Of a DNA stretch of 64,000 nucleotides, positions 46,671 through 54,446 are shown piece after piece; the first letter of the stretch is position 1, and every line of letters begins with the position of its first letter. A program made the translations under genes and the position numbers. Source of the DNA: an uncultured SAR86 cluster bacterium (GTDB lineage: Bacteria > Pseudomonadota > Gammaproteobacteria > Magnimaribacterales > D2472); contig CACNRI010000004.1 of assembly GCA_902622845.1 (NCBI GenBank), forward strand, positions 1 to 64,000, written 5' to 3'. A model generated the notes under the pieces. It saw only the letters and a list, made by a program, of their open reading frames with translations. It did no database searches and was not told the origin of the DNA.

Positions 46671-47875
46671 AGTCTTTCAGGCACCTCATATGTTTTTTCA
46701 ATGCTTGTATAAATAGGCATTAGAAGAAAAAATGCAAAGTACATTACAGTACATATTATTGACATAATCTTTCCGGTTTCTGTTACAGTAACAGTTCCAA
46801 GATATCCAAGAGTAATAAAACTAACAACAAACATAACTATTGCAATCTTACTCAAGATGCCTTTATACCTTATTGATGCAACATTACTTCTATCAAGCCA
46901 TGGAACAATAAATATTATTGCAACAGCAGCTGCCATAACTATTAGTCCTCCTAAAGGATCAGGAACTGCTCTCAACATTGTGTAATAAGGGGCATAATAC
47001 CAAACAGGAGCAATGTGTTCTGGCGTTACAAGAGGATTTGCTTCCTCAAAATTAGCCAATTCAAGAAAATATCCTCCACCTTCAGGGAAGAAAAACATAA
47101 TTATGCAGAAAACCAACCCAAAGACTCCGATTGCAGGCATAGCACTTAGAACTTTGTAAGGGAAGAAAGGTACGCTATCAAGAGGAACTCCATCTTCATC
47201 AACAAATTCCTCAATATCAACTCCTTCCGGGTTACCAGCACCAACTTCATGAAGAGCCACAAGATGAAGGAATACAAGAGCAATCAATATCAGCGGCAAA
47301 GCCACAACGTGAAGAGCAAAAAATCTTGAAATAGTTATTCCTGAAATATAGTAATCACCTCTTACCCATACTTCTAGTGATTCTCCAATGTATGGAATTG
47401 CACCAAATAGAGAAATAATAACTTGAGCTCCCCAATATGACATTTGACCATATGGCAAAACATAACCTAAGAATCCCTCGGCCATCATTACCAAATAGAT
47501 TGTCGCTCCAAAAATCCAAACAAGTTCCTTTGGTTTTTTATACGATCCATATAGGAGGCCACGAAACATATGAAGATAAACTATTGCAAAAAACATTGAT
47601 GCTCCAGTTGTATGCATATATCTAATAATCCATCCATAATCTACATCTCTCATAATATATTCTATAGATGCAAAGGCCCCCTCCTCAGTATTTGAGTATG
47701 GCATCATTAACCATATACCAGTTACAATTTGGAGAATTAGAACTATCGAAGCTAAAGCACCAAATAAATACCAAAAGTTAACTTTTTTGGGTACCGGGTG
47801 TTTGGAAAGATGTCTCTCAAATGTGTTGACTATGGGTAATCTGTAATTAATCCAATTTAGAACTTTGGTAACCAT
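46667..47875 (-). CDS. petB: Ubiquinol-cytochrome c reductase cytochrome b subunit
   Basis: Cytochrome b carries the two b haems and both quinone sites of the bc1 complex. The 402-residue membrane protein shows the haem histidines in RYMHTTGASMFFAIVYLHMFRGLLYGSYK and FFALHVVALPLILIALVFLHLVALHEVG. The Qo-site motif PEW is represented by PVWYYAPYYTMLRAVPD. It shares 1 nt with petA and 4 nt with petC. Confidence 0.97.
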   Translation of the reverse strand: MVTKVLNWINYRLPIVNTFERHLSKHPVPKKVNFWYLFGALASIVLILQIVTGIWLMMPYSNTEEGAFASIEYIMRDVDYGWIIRYMHTTGASMFFAIVYLHMFRGLLYGSYKKPKELVWIFGATIYLVMMAEGFLGYVLPYGQMSYWGAQVIISLFGAIPYIGESLEVWVRGDYYISGITISRFFALHVVALPLILIALVFLHLVALHEVGAGNPEGVDIEEFVDEDGVPLDSVPFFPYKVLSAMPAIGVFGLVFCIIMFFFPEGGGYFLELANFEEANPLVTPEHIAPVWYYAPYYTMLRAVPDPLGGLIVMAAAVAIIFIVPWLDRSNVASIRYKGILSKIAIVMFVVSFITLGYLGTVTVTETGKIMSIICTVMYFAFFLLMPIYTSIEKTYEVPERL

Positions 47876-48744
47876 TAAGCTTCTTCTCCGATTGTTAATA
47901 TACTCCCTTCAAAAAAATGGGGGGGTACAGTTAAATTTGTTGGCGCAGGAACACCCTTATAAACTCTCCCTACTAAATCAAACATAGAACCATGACAAGG
48001 GCAAAAGAAACCACCTGCCCAGGATGAGTCCCAAGGCTTAGGTTCAACTTCGGGATAGTATTTAGGGGAGCAGCCCAGATGAGTGCAAACTCCAGATAAT
48101 ACAGAATATTCCGTACTTAGAGACCTTGTCGCATTAATGTTTTTGTAAGGTTCATCAATGCTGTCTGAATTTGGATCAGCAAGTTTTGATGTCACTGATG
48201 CAAGACCAGACAATGCTGATGATGAATGCCTAATAATTAATATAGGCTGTTTTCTCCATGAAACTTGTATCTGCTGACCAACCATCATTTTTGAAACATC
48301 AACTTTAACCGCTGATCCTATTGCTTTAGCTCTAGCGCTTGGATTCCAAGTTGTTACAAATGGAGTAGCTGCAAAAGCAACACCAGCAGCAGCAACACCA
48401 GCAGTAAGACCAATTAAAACCTTTCTTCTTCCTTGATCAGGTTCGTTGGTTTTTTGAGAATTTTTGTGTTCATTTTCATTCAAAAGTGAAATGCCAAGGC
48501 TATCCATTGTTCTTCGGGAATTATCACTAATCTCAAGTGTGTCACAATTTTCTAGTTCATTTAGCGCATCTAAGAGATCATCCCTGGTTGAAATAGCTTC
48601 ACTGAGATTTTTTGTCCTAAGTGATATCTTTACAAAACTTGTACCAATAATATCTGCAACCTTTTCACTAACTCTTTTTTGAAAGAAATAAATATCATTG
48701 TTAGCTCCTCTGAGAGTAAGATATTTTTCAGTAATTTCTGTCAT
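47875..48744 (-). CDS. petA: Rieske iron-sulfur subunit of cytochrome bc1 with integrase-type N-terminal extension
   Basis: From about residue 104 this is a normal gammaproteobacterial Rieske protein. It has a Tat-type anchor (QGRRKVLIGLTAGVAAAG), the linker TTWNPSARAKA, and the [2Fe-2S] ligands C220/H222 (CTHLGC) and C248/H251 (CPCHGS). Residues 1 to about 66 are extra: YLTLRGANNDIYFFQKRV and KISLRTKNLSEAISTRDDLLDAL match the pattern of the N-terminal domain of phage-type tyrosine integrases (YLxxRG-xYYFRRRVP-SLxTxdxxEA). The frame is open throughout. An internal ATG at 48507 (residue 80) would give an ordinary protein. Neither start has a convincing ribosome-binding site. If made, the extension would be cytoplasmic. 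Confidence 0.9.
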   Translation of the reverse strand: MTEITEKYLTLRGANNDIYFFQKRVSEKVADIIGTSFVKISLRTKNLSEAISTRDDLLDALNELENCDTLEISDNSRRTMDSLGISLLNENEHKNSQKTNEPDQGRRKVLIGLTAGVAAAGVAFAATPFVTTWNPSARAKAIGSAVKVDVSKMMVGQQIQVSWRKQPILIIRHSSSALSGLASVTSKLADPNSDSIDEPYKNINATRSLSTEYSVLSGVCTHLGCSPKYYPEVEPKPWDSSWAGGFFCPCHGSMFDLVGRVYKGVPAPTNLTVPPHFFEGSILTIGEEA

Positions 48745-48756
48745 TTTTAGTAATAA

Positions 48757-48873
48757 TTAATAATATAATTCACGATTGTACCCATATGCAAAGATTAGGG
48801 TACCCATGATGATAAAAAGTGCAAATGAATTTAAGCTATCAACAAACGTAGAATTTACTGGAATACCTTTCAT
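48757..48873 (-). CDS. Possible 38-residue single-membrane-helix peptide upstream of petA
   Basis: This is too short for the ORF track. ATG 48873 opens MKGIPVNSTFVDSLNSF, followed by a hydrophobic stretch ALFIIMGTLIFAYGY and a TAA 12 nt before the petA start. It is on the petA strand and could be a leader peptide or small membrane protein. There is no Shine-Dalgarno sequence, and the region also holds a hairpin and direct repeats, so it may be chance. The frame stays open further upstream but has no ATG, GTG or TTG there. Confidence 0.25.
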   Translation of the reverse strand: MKGIPVNSTFVDSLNSFALFIIMGTLIFAYGYNRELYY

Positions 48874-48904
48874 ATCAAGGTATTTCTTTTTTTTGTACCC
48901 ATAT
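48776..48904. repeat. Direct repeats TTGTACCCATAT flanking a 117-bp interval in the rpsI-petA gap
   Basis: TTGTACCCATAT occurs at 48776-48787 and again at 48893-48904. A shorter copy, GGTACCCAT, lies at 48799-48807. The gap is 244 bp, long for this window. The repeats might be regulator binding sites for petABC or the scar of an insertion; the adjacent integrase-like petA extension makes the second reading worth testing. Confidence 0.5.
48861..48894 (+). terminator. Terminator-like hairpin, plus strand, between petA and rpsI
   Basis: AATACCTT (48862-48869) pairs with AAGGTATT (48877-48884) around a 7-nt loop and is followed by TTTCTTTTTTTT on the plus strand. No plus-strand gene precedes it, so it would end an antisense or small transcript starting near petA. 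On the minus strand no T-run follows the stem. Confidence 0.45.
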
Positions 48905-48988
48905 ACTTCCTTATATATGTTAGTAAAGTACGCACAATATAATACAAAAACATACTTATTGGAAGTAGATTTTAATAATAAATTATAT

Positions 48989-49381
48989 CTATCTTTTTGA
49001 GAATTGAGAGCTCTTTCTTGCCTTCTTCAAACCAGGTTTTTTTCGCTCTACTTTTCTAGAATCTCTAGTAAGAAAGCCTGCTTTCTTAAGCTGTGGTCTA
49101 AGCTCTTCATCATATAAAAGAAGGGCCCTAGATATGCCATGCCTTATTGCCCCTGCTTGGCCAAAACTTCCTCCACCTTTGACTTTTGCATTAATATCAA
49201 CTTTATCGATTAGATTACATAACTCAAGTGGTTGTTTAACAAGCATTTGTGCAACTTCTCTTCCGAAGTAATCAGCAAGTTTTTTATTATTAACTGTTAT
49301 AGAGCCATCCCCTTGAGATAAGTAAATTCTTGCTGAAGATGTCTTTCTTCTGCCAGTTGCATAAAGTCTTTCACTGCTCAT
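48989..49381 (-). CDS. rpsI: 30S ribosomal protein uS9
   Basis: uS9 lies in the 30S head with its tail reaching the P-site tRNA. The start [25 protein letters not shown], the central [20 protein letters not shown] and the C-terminal [24 protein letters not shown] are all standard. Length (130 residues) is normal. It overlaps rplM by 4 nt. Confidence 0.98.
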   Translation of the reverse strand: MSSERLYATGRRKTSSARIYLSQGDGSITVNNKKLADYFGREVAQMLVKQPLELCNLIDKVDINAKVKGGGSFGQAGAIRHGISRALLLYDEELRPQLKKAGFLTRDSRKVERKKPGLKKARKSSQFSKR

Positions 49382-49812
49382 ATTTTAGGATTCCATTCAG
49401 TTGGATTTTGAGATTCATGAGGGTGCTCAGATCCACTATATATCTTTAGTTTCTTAATCATTGATTTTCCTAGCTTATTTTTTGGCAACATTCCCTTCAC
49501 TGCATTCTCAATAATTCTCTCGGGATTATTCTCAAGAACTTCTTTGTATGATTTTTCTTTTAGCCCGCCCGGATATAAGGAATGTTTATAGTATTTCTTT
49601 TGTTCTGCTTTATTTCCAGTAACTTTTACCTTGTCTGCATTTATTACCACTACAAAATCACCACCATCTACATGGGGTGTAAATGTTGGTTTGTCTTTAC
49701 CTCTAAGCTTGTCTGCAATTTTAGTAGCAAAACGACCCAAAACTTTATCCGCGGCATCAAATACAACCCAATTCCTAACAACTTCAGTATTTTTTAAGCT
49801 AAACGTTTTCAT
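49378..49812 (-). CDS. rplM: 50S ribosomal protein uL13
   Basis: uL13 is an early-assembling large-subunit protein. The sequence [49 protein letters not shown] and the later [32 protein letters not shown] are typical. Length is 144 residues. It is the first gene of rplM-rpsI and follows zapE on the same strand. Confidence 0.98.
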   Translation of the reverse strand: MKTFSLKNTEVVRNWVVFDAADKVLGRFATKIADKLRGKDKPTFTPHVDGGDFVVVINADKVKVTGNKAEQKKYYKHSLYPGGLKEKSYKEVLENNPERIIENAVKGMLPKNKLGKSMIKKLKIYSGSEHPHESQNPTEWNPKI

Positions 49813-49833
49813 ATCAATTTTGTGTGGACGAAT

Positions 49834-49860
49834 ATTATAGGTTAAGAGCTATTTAATCAA
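49834..49860 (-). promoter_or_regulatory. Probable rplM promoter
   Basis: On the minus strand TATAAT reads at 49839-49834, 22 nt before the rplM start, with TTGATT at 49860-49855 (15-nt spacing, slightly short). It lies in the 61-nt gap after zapE. Confidence 0.5.
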
Positions 49861-49873
49861 TAATTTTTATAAT

Positions 49874-50899
49874 TTATTTATCATTAATATCTCTCATTTC
49901 TTCAATCCTGCTTATTGTTCTATCCCATAAGAATGAAAGCTCTTTACCACTATAAAGGTTTCGAATGTCATCGTTATTTATAAAGAACTTAATTTTTACT
50001 TTTTCAATGTAAGCAACATCAATAAAGCCGATAAACCTTCTAATAATATCCTTGCCATAATCATCATTTTGTTCAAAATCGTCAATGAAAAACCAGTCAT
50101 AATTTTTACATATAGCTAAAAAATCAGAAATTGCTAAATTCTGCCTAAAGAATTCTTTATAAGAGAACCAAATAAAGTCTTTAGTATTACCTTTGCATCT
50201 AAAAGTTCTGTCATTTATTTCAAGCTCTTTGTTAAGGTCGCCAATAAAATTAAAGTTTTTCTTAATGAAATCAAAGATCTGACCTTGGCTAAAGTCTTCC
50301 CTTTTCTTTGAAGAATTTAGATTTATATTCTTTAATCTATAGTCCTTATCTCCAATGAATTCATATACCACAAAGCTCTTTCCTAACTGTGAAATATCTC
50401 TAATAAATTTGTCTCTTTGAAGTCCATTTTTATAAAGATTTTCTATATTTGCATTTGATGTAAGCATTATGAAAACATTCATTTTCGATAATAAGTTTAA
50501 AAGTTTGGCGATTATCATTGCATCTGATACATCCTCAACTTGAAACTCATCAATAAAGAGCACTCTATGTTTTGAAGCTATTCTTTTTGCGATTTTCTCT
50601 AATGGATCTTTACTATTTTTGACTAATTCAAGCTCGCTATGAATAAATTTCATAAACTCAATGAAATGATATGAACATTTTGTAAGTTTAATTTCTCTAA
50701 AAATTGCGTTTAGCATCATGGTTTTCCCCCTTCCAACATCGCCATGTACATAACAACCTTTTTTTGGTTTCTTTTTAAAAAAGTTTACAAAAAAGCTCTT
50801 TCTAGGAAGATTTTTTTCAAAAATTCTTAGAAAGTTGTCTTGTTCATCATTTAAATGAATGCCATCTTCTGAAAACTTCTTTAAAATAGTTTGATACAT
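49874..50899 (-). CDS. zapE: Cell division protein ZapE (AFG1-like ATPase)
   Basis: ZapE is a cytoplasmic AAA-like ATPase that associates with FtsZ rings. Walker A is GCYVHGDVGRGKTMMLNAIF, Walker B is RVLFIDEFQVEDVSDAMIIAKLL, and MLTSNANIENLYKNGLQRDKFI is the family sensor region. It has 341 residues. The order zapE-rplM-rpsI is conserved. Its start lies only 11 nt from that of the divergent degS. Confidence 0.94.
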   Translation of the reverse strand: MYQTILKKFSEDGIHLNDEQDNFLRIFEKNLPRKSFFVNFFKKKPKKGCYVHGDVGRGKTMMLNAIFREIKLTKCSYHFIEFMKFIHSELELVKNSKDPLEKIAKRIASKHRVLFIDEFQVEDVSDAMIIAKLLNLLSKMNVFIMLTSNANIENLYKNGLQRDKFIRDISQLGKSFVVYEFIGDKDYRLKNINLNSSKKREDFSQGQIFDFIKKNFNFIGDLNKELEINDRTFRCKGNTKDFIWFSYKEFFRQNLAISDFLAICKNYDWFFIDDFEQNDDYGKDIIRRFIGFIDVAYIEKVKIKFFINNDDIRNLYSGKELSFLWDRTISRIEEMRDINDK

Positions 50900-50910
50900 A
50901 CTTTTTAGAA

Positions 50911-51903
50911 ATGGGAAATTATAAGTTTATCATTAGCGGCATTATATTTGCCGCATTTGTTGGTATAGTTTCATTCGAAACCGGTTATAAAAAGGGTTCT
51001 CAAGAAGATTTGTCCTATGCAGCTGAAAAAGCTCTGTCATCTGTAGTTAATATATTTATAAGCAACAGAGGAATTAATAGAGCTAGGAATGCTGTAGGCT
51101 CTGGAGTAATTTTTTCAAAAGAAGGTCACATCGTAACCAATACTCACATATTAACAAATGCTTCATCTGTTTTTGTGGAATTTAATGATGGAGAAATTAC
51201 AGAGGCAATATTAATTGGTGCTGATAAATATTCAGACATTGCGGTATTAAAAATTAGCGGTTTTGAGGATTTAAATCCTATTGATTCAGCTGAATCTAGC
51301 AACATAAAGGTCGGAGATGAAGTCCTTGCTATAGGAAATCCATTTGGTGTTGGAAAAACTGTTACAAGTGGCATCATTAGTGCCACTGGAAGAGATTATG
51401 GAAACCCCTATTTGGAATTACTGCAAACTGATGCAGCAATTAACCCAGGAAACTCTGGCGGCGCACTACTTAATGAAGAGGGAAATTTAATTGGTATTAA
51501 TTCGAGCATATATTCAAAAACCGGGACTTACTCAGGTATTGGTTTTGCGATACCATCTGAAAAAGTAATCCAAGTTGCTTCCGAACTTATAAAGTTTGGC
51601 AAGGTAAGGAATTCATGGATCGGCGACTTTCAGGTAAGACAGATAAGATTAAATTTAAGCAATAATTTAGTACCAGCTTTAAGTATTATAAAAATTGATG
51701 ATACTTCTGGTATTGCAAATCCCCTTGAGCTAAATGGAATATCAGAGGGTGAAATAATATTAAAGATTAATGACTTACCAGCCACATGGAAAAATCTGAC
51801 TACTGCACTTAAATTAACTTTTCCGGGTGATGAGATTTTATTTGAGATTTATGGAAAAGATAAAAATAAAGAAGTTTTAGTTAAGACTATTGCATCTAAT
51901 TAG
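50911..51903 (+). CDS. degS: Membrane-anchored serine protease DegS/AlgW
   Basis: DegS/AlgW senses misfolded outer-membrane proteins and cleaves the anti-sigma factor RseA/MucA. An N-terminal signal-anchor (KFIISGIIFAAFVGIVSFETGY) is followed by the protease domain with H79 (VTNTHIL), D109 (YSDIAVLKI) and S182 (NPGNSGGALL). A single PDZ domain lies at about residues 235-325. One PDZ and the anchor distinguish it from DegP. The length of 330 residues is normal. It converges on murA with an 8-nt overlap. Confidence 0.93.
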   Translation: MGNYKFIISGIIFAAFVGIVSFETGYKKGSQEDLSYAAEKALSSVVNIFISNRGINRARNAVGSGVIFSKEGHIVTNTHILTNASSVFVEFNDGEITEAILIGADKYSDIAVLKISGFEDLNPIDSAESSNIKVGDEVLAIGNPFGVGKTVTSGIISATGRDYGNPYLELLQTDAAINPGNSGGALLNEEGNLIGINSSIYSKTGTYSGIGFAIPSEKVIQVASELIKFGKVRNSWIGDFQVRQIRLNLSNNLVPALSIIKIDDTSGIANPLELNGISEGEIILKINDLPATWKNLTTALKLTFPGDEILFEIYGKDKNKEVLVKTIASN

Positions 51904-53155
51904 GTAATCTTATTATTTCTGCACCCAGATTGGACAATTTCTCTTCTATTCTTTCATAACCTCTATCAATATGATAAATCCTATCTACAATAGTTTCTCC
52001 TTTTGCTATTAAACCAGCCAGTATCAAACTTGCTGATGCCCTTAAATCTGTTGCCATTACTTGAGCCCCAGAAATAGAATCAACTCCATTAATAAGTGCA
52101 GTGGTGCCATTAATTGTAATATCCGTACCCATTCTATTAAGCTCTTGTACATGCATAAATCTATTTTCAAATATAGTCTCTGTTACACTTGATTCACCTG
52201 GTCCGATGCAGTTTAGAACAGTAAACTGAGCTTGCATATCTGTTGGAAATCCAGGAAAAGGAGCTGTAACAATATCAACAGGCTTTATAACATTCTTCGT
52301 CATATCTAGGTAAATAGAATTTCCATTTAAATTTACTTCAGCCCCAGCTCTTTGAAGAGTTTCTATAATTGAACCCATTCTTTTTGGATCAATCTTATTG
52401 ATTGTAATTTTCCCATTAGTAATAGCTGCAGCTACAAGATATGTACCTGCCTCGATTCTGTCTGCAGGAATTTTAAAAGTTGTTCCAGTCAATTCTTCCA
52501 CACCTTTAATCCTAATCTCATCTGTTCCTGCTCCTGAAATCTTAGCTCCCATTGAATTTAAAAAATCTGCCAAATCAGAAATTTCTGGCTCTTTTGCAAC
52601 ATTAGTTAAAATTGTTAATCCCTCAGCTAGTGAAGCAGCCATCATCAGATTTTCTGTGCCCGTAACAGTAACTCCCTCAAACTCTATATTAGCTCCAGTT
52701 AATTTTTTAGCTTTTGCCTCAATATATCCATTATTTAGAGATATTTCTGCACCAAGTTTTTCAAGAGCTTTAAGGTGATAATTCACAGGACGGCTTCCTA
52801 TAGCGCATCCTCCAGGTAATGCGATCTTCGCATATCCATATTTAGCCACCATAGATCCAAGAACTAAGATAGATGCTCGCATAGTCTTTACAAGTTCATA
52901 TCTTGCTTCAAGATTGGAAAGGTTTGATGTGTTTAGTTTAAAATTCATTTTCTCATCAAGAGAAATATCAGCTCCCATTGAGCCTATGAGTTCAAACATG
53001 GTAGTAATGTCTTGAAGATATGGAAGATTTTTAAGCGTTATATCATCTGACGAAAGAATAGATGCTGCAATTACTGGCAAAGCAGAATTCTTAGCTCCTG
53101 AGCAGTCAATCTGACCTGAAAGACTTTTTCCGCCTTTGATTAATAATTTTTCCAA
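51896..53155 (-). CDS. murA: UDP-N-acetylglucosamine 1-carboxyvinyltransferase MurA
   Basis: MurA starts peptidoglycan synthesis by adding enolpyruvate to UDP-GlcNAc. The active-site cysteine C117 in LPGGCAIGSRPVNYHL is retained, so fosfomycin could bind. The EPSP-synthase-like fold is complete, with FPTDMQAQFTVLN and DLRASASLILAGLIAKGET. Length (419 residues) is normal. It begins next to the ibaG stop, the usual ibaG-murA order. Confidence 0.97.
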   Translation of the reverse strand: MEKLLIKGGKSLSGQIDCSGAKNSALPVIAASILSSDDITLKNLPYLQDITTMFELIGSMGADISLDEKMNFKLNTSNLSNLEARYELVKTMRASILVLGSMVAKYGYAKIALPGGCAIGSRPVNYHLKALEKLGAEISLNNGYIEAKAKKLTGANIEFEGVTVTGTENLMMAASLAEGLTILTNVAKEPEISDLADFLNSMGAKISGAGTDEIRIKGVEELTGTTFKIPADRIEAGTYLVAAAITNGKITINKIDPKRMGSIIETLQRAGAEVNLNGNSIYLDMTKNVIKPVDIVTAPFPGFPTDMQAQFTVLNCIGPGESSVTETIFENRFMHVQELNRMGTDITINGTTALINGVDSISGAQVMATDLRASASLILAGLIAKGETIVDRIYHIDRGYERIEEKLSNLGAEIIRLPN

Positions 53156-53386
53156 CTAGACCTCGCTTGGTGCCTTTAAATCTAAACTAATTGCATGAAG
53201 TTCACCTGATTGTAGAAGATCTTTAAACAATTTCATAATGATTTTATGTCTATCTATGGTGCTCATATTTATGAAATCTTTAGAAACAATTTTTATAGAG
53301 AAATTACAATCCTGACCACTAATGGATAGGTCTGAGACATCGTCTAAATAAGATTTGATAAGTTCTTGTATCTGATTATTATCCAT
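53156..53386 (-). CDS. ibaG: BolA-like protein IbaG
   Basis: IbaG is a small BolA-family protein linked to acid tolerance and iron-sulfur metabolism through monothiol glutaredoxins. The 76-residue sequence ends with the helix-strand DRHKIIMKLFKDLLQSGELHAISLDLKAP typical of the family. It lies between mlaC and murA, as in other gammaproteobacteria where mlaB usually intervenes; it overlaps mlaC by 8 nt. Confidence 0.88.
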   Translation of the reverse strand: MDNNQIQELIKSYLDDVSDLSISGQDCNFSIKIVSKDFINMSTIDRHKIIMKLFKDLLQSGELHAISLDLKAPSEV

Positions 53387-53996
53387 CTATGAAAGCATCC
53401 GATTTCCATTCACTGATAATTGAAGAAATATTCTCATTCTTTTCTAAAGCAAGTGCTTGAAATTGATTATGAAAGGTTTGCCCTAAATTGATTCCATTAA
53501 TAATTATATTTACTATCTTATAAGTTCCATTTTTGTATTCCCTCAGTTTATAAATTATTGGATACGCATTATTAGTGGTAAGTAGTTCTTGCTTAACGCT
53601 TACAATCTTATTTTTTTTCTCATCATAAGAAAAATCAGTAACTATTTCTGCATCTCCCCATTGGGCAAGGGTTTCTGCATAAGTATCAAGAAGTGAAATC
53701 TTAAAAACTTCTATAAATTGAGCTCTCTCCTCTTTAGTTGCACTCAAATAATACTTTTTCCCCATAACACTTGCGCTAACTCGATTAAAATCTATCAAGG
53801 GTTCAAAGATATTTTTTATCTTATTTTTGAATAGTTCTGGATTGGTATTGAATAATTCATTTTCTGTTGTTAAAACTACCACCATTTCTTGTGATTTAGT
53901 ATCTATGAGCTCAAATGGATTTTTATTAATATCAGATAAGATTGGGAATGATAGAAATAAAAATAGGGCTAATAAATTTCTTTTTAGGTACGACAT
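53379..53996 (-). CDS. mlaC: Phospholipid-binding protein MlaC
   Basis: MlaC is the periplasmic lipid carrier of the Mla pathway, which keeps outer-membrane lipid asymmetry. A signal peptide (YLKRNLLALFLFLSFPILS) is followed by FEPLIDFNRVSASVMGKKYYLSATKEERAQFIEVFKISLLDTYAETL, the MlaC/Ttg2D signature. I start at ATG 53996. The ORF-track GTG at 54011 falls inside the likely -10 box. The 205-residue length is normal. The usual upstream mlaFED genes are missing; the neighbour is the divergent lptA. Confidence 0.9.
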   Translation of the reverse strand: MSYLKRNLLALFLFLSFPILSDINKNPFELIDTKSQEMVVVLTTENELFNTNPELFKNKIKNIFEPLIDFNRVSASVMGKKYYLSATKEERAQFIEVFKISLLDTYAETLAQWGDAEIVTDFSYDEKKNKIVSVKQELLTTNNAYPIIYKLREYKNGTYKIVNIIINGINLGQTFHNQFQALALEKNENISSIISEWKSDAFIDG

Positions 53997-54002
53997 TGCA
54001 TT

Positions 54003-54010
54003 ATTATACA
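54003..54010 (-). promoter_or_regulatory. Extended -10 promoter of mlaC
   Basis: TGTATAAT on the minus strand (54010-54003) lies 6 nt before ATG 53996, so transcription would begin at or very near the start codon. No Shine-Dalgarno sequence and no good -35 are present. The TG extension may compensate. Confidence 0.5.
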
Positions 54011-54031
54011 CTTGTTAGTTTTTAAAATTTT

Positions 54032-54445
54032 ATGCAAAAGATATTTCTTGTCGGCTTAGTTATTTCAATATTTGGAATACTCAATGCTGCTGAAATGAGC
54101 ATAGATATATCAGAAAAAATAGATATTTCTTCAGATAATATAGAAATTAAAGAAGGAAAAATCGAATTTAAAAATAATGTTATTTTTCAGTCAGAGTCTT
54201 TTAGAATATTTGGAGAGTTTGCAGAATATAATCGAGATTTAGAGCTTATCAAAATTGAAGGGTCGCCTGTAAAATTTAAAATAAGCACCGAAGATAATGA
54301 TTTCAATGGTTTTTCAAACTTAGTCTTCATTCAAGATAATGAGATAGAAATCTCTGGAAGTGTTCTAATAGAGGATAAGAACTCGCGAATAAGAGGTAAA
54401 ATAATAAAATTCAATATGGGTTCTGGAGAGCTACAAATTAACTAG
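54032..54445 (+). CDS. lptA: Lipopolysaccharide transport periplasmic protein LptA
   Basis: LptA forms the periplasmic bridge that carries LPS to the outer membrane. A signal peptide (KIFLVGLVISIFGILNAAE) precedes an OstA-like beta-jellyroll with repeated strands (GKIEFKNNVIFQSESFRIFGEFAEYN). At 137 residues it is shorter than E. coli LptA (185). The gene is 1 nt from lptB, which makes the call firm. lptC and kdsC, which usually precede it, are absent. Confidence 0.85.
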   Translation: MQKIFLVGLVISIFGILNAAEMSIDISEKIDISSDNIEIKEGKIEFKNNVIFQSESFRIFGEFAEYNRDLELIKIEGSPVKFKISTEDNDFNGFSNLVFIQDNEIEISGSVLIEDKNSRIRGKIIKFNMGSGELQIN

Positions 54446-54446
54446 T

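Noticed and set aside
48776-49000. Plus-strand 74-residue ORF between petA and rpsI
   Set aside because: It crosses the hairpin with its T-run and enters the rpsI 3' end; it has no ribosome-binding site and an aromatic-rich sequence with no family resemblance.
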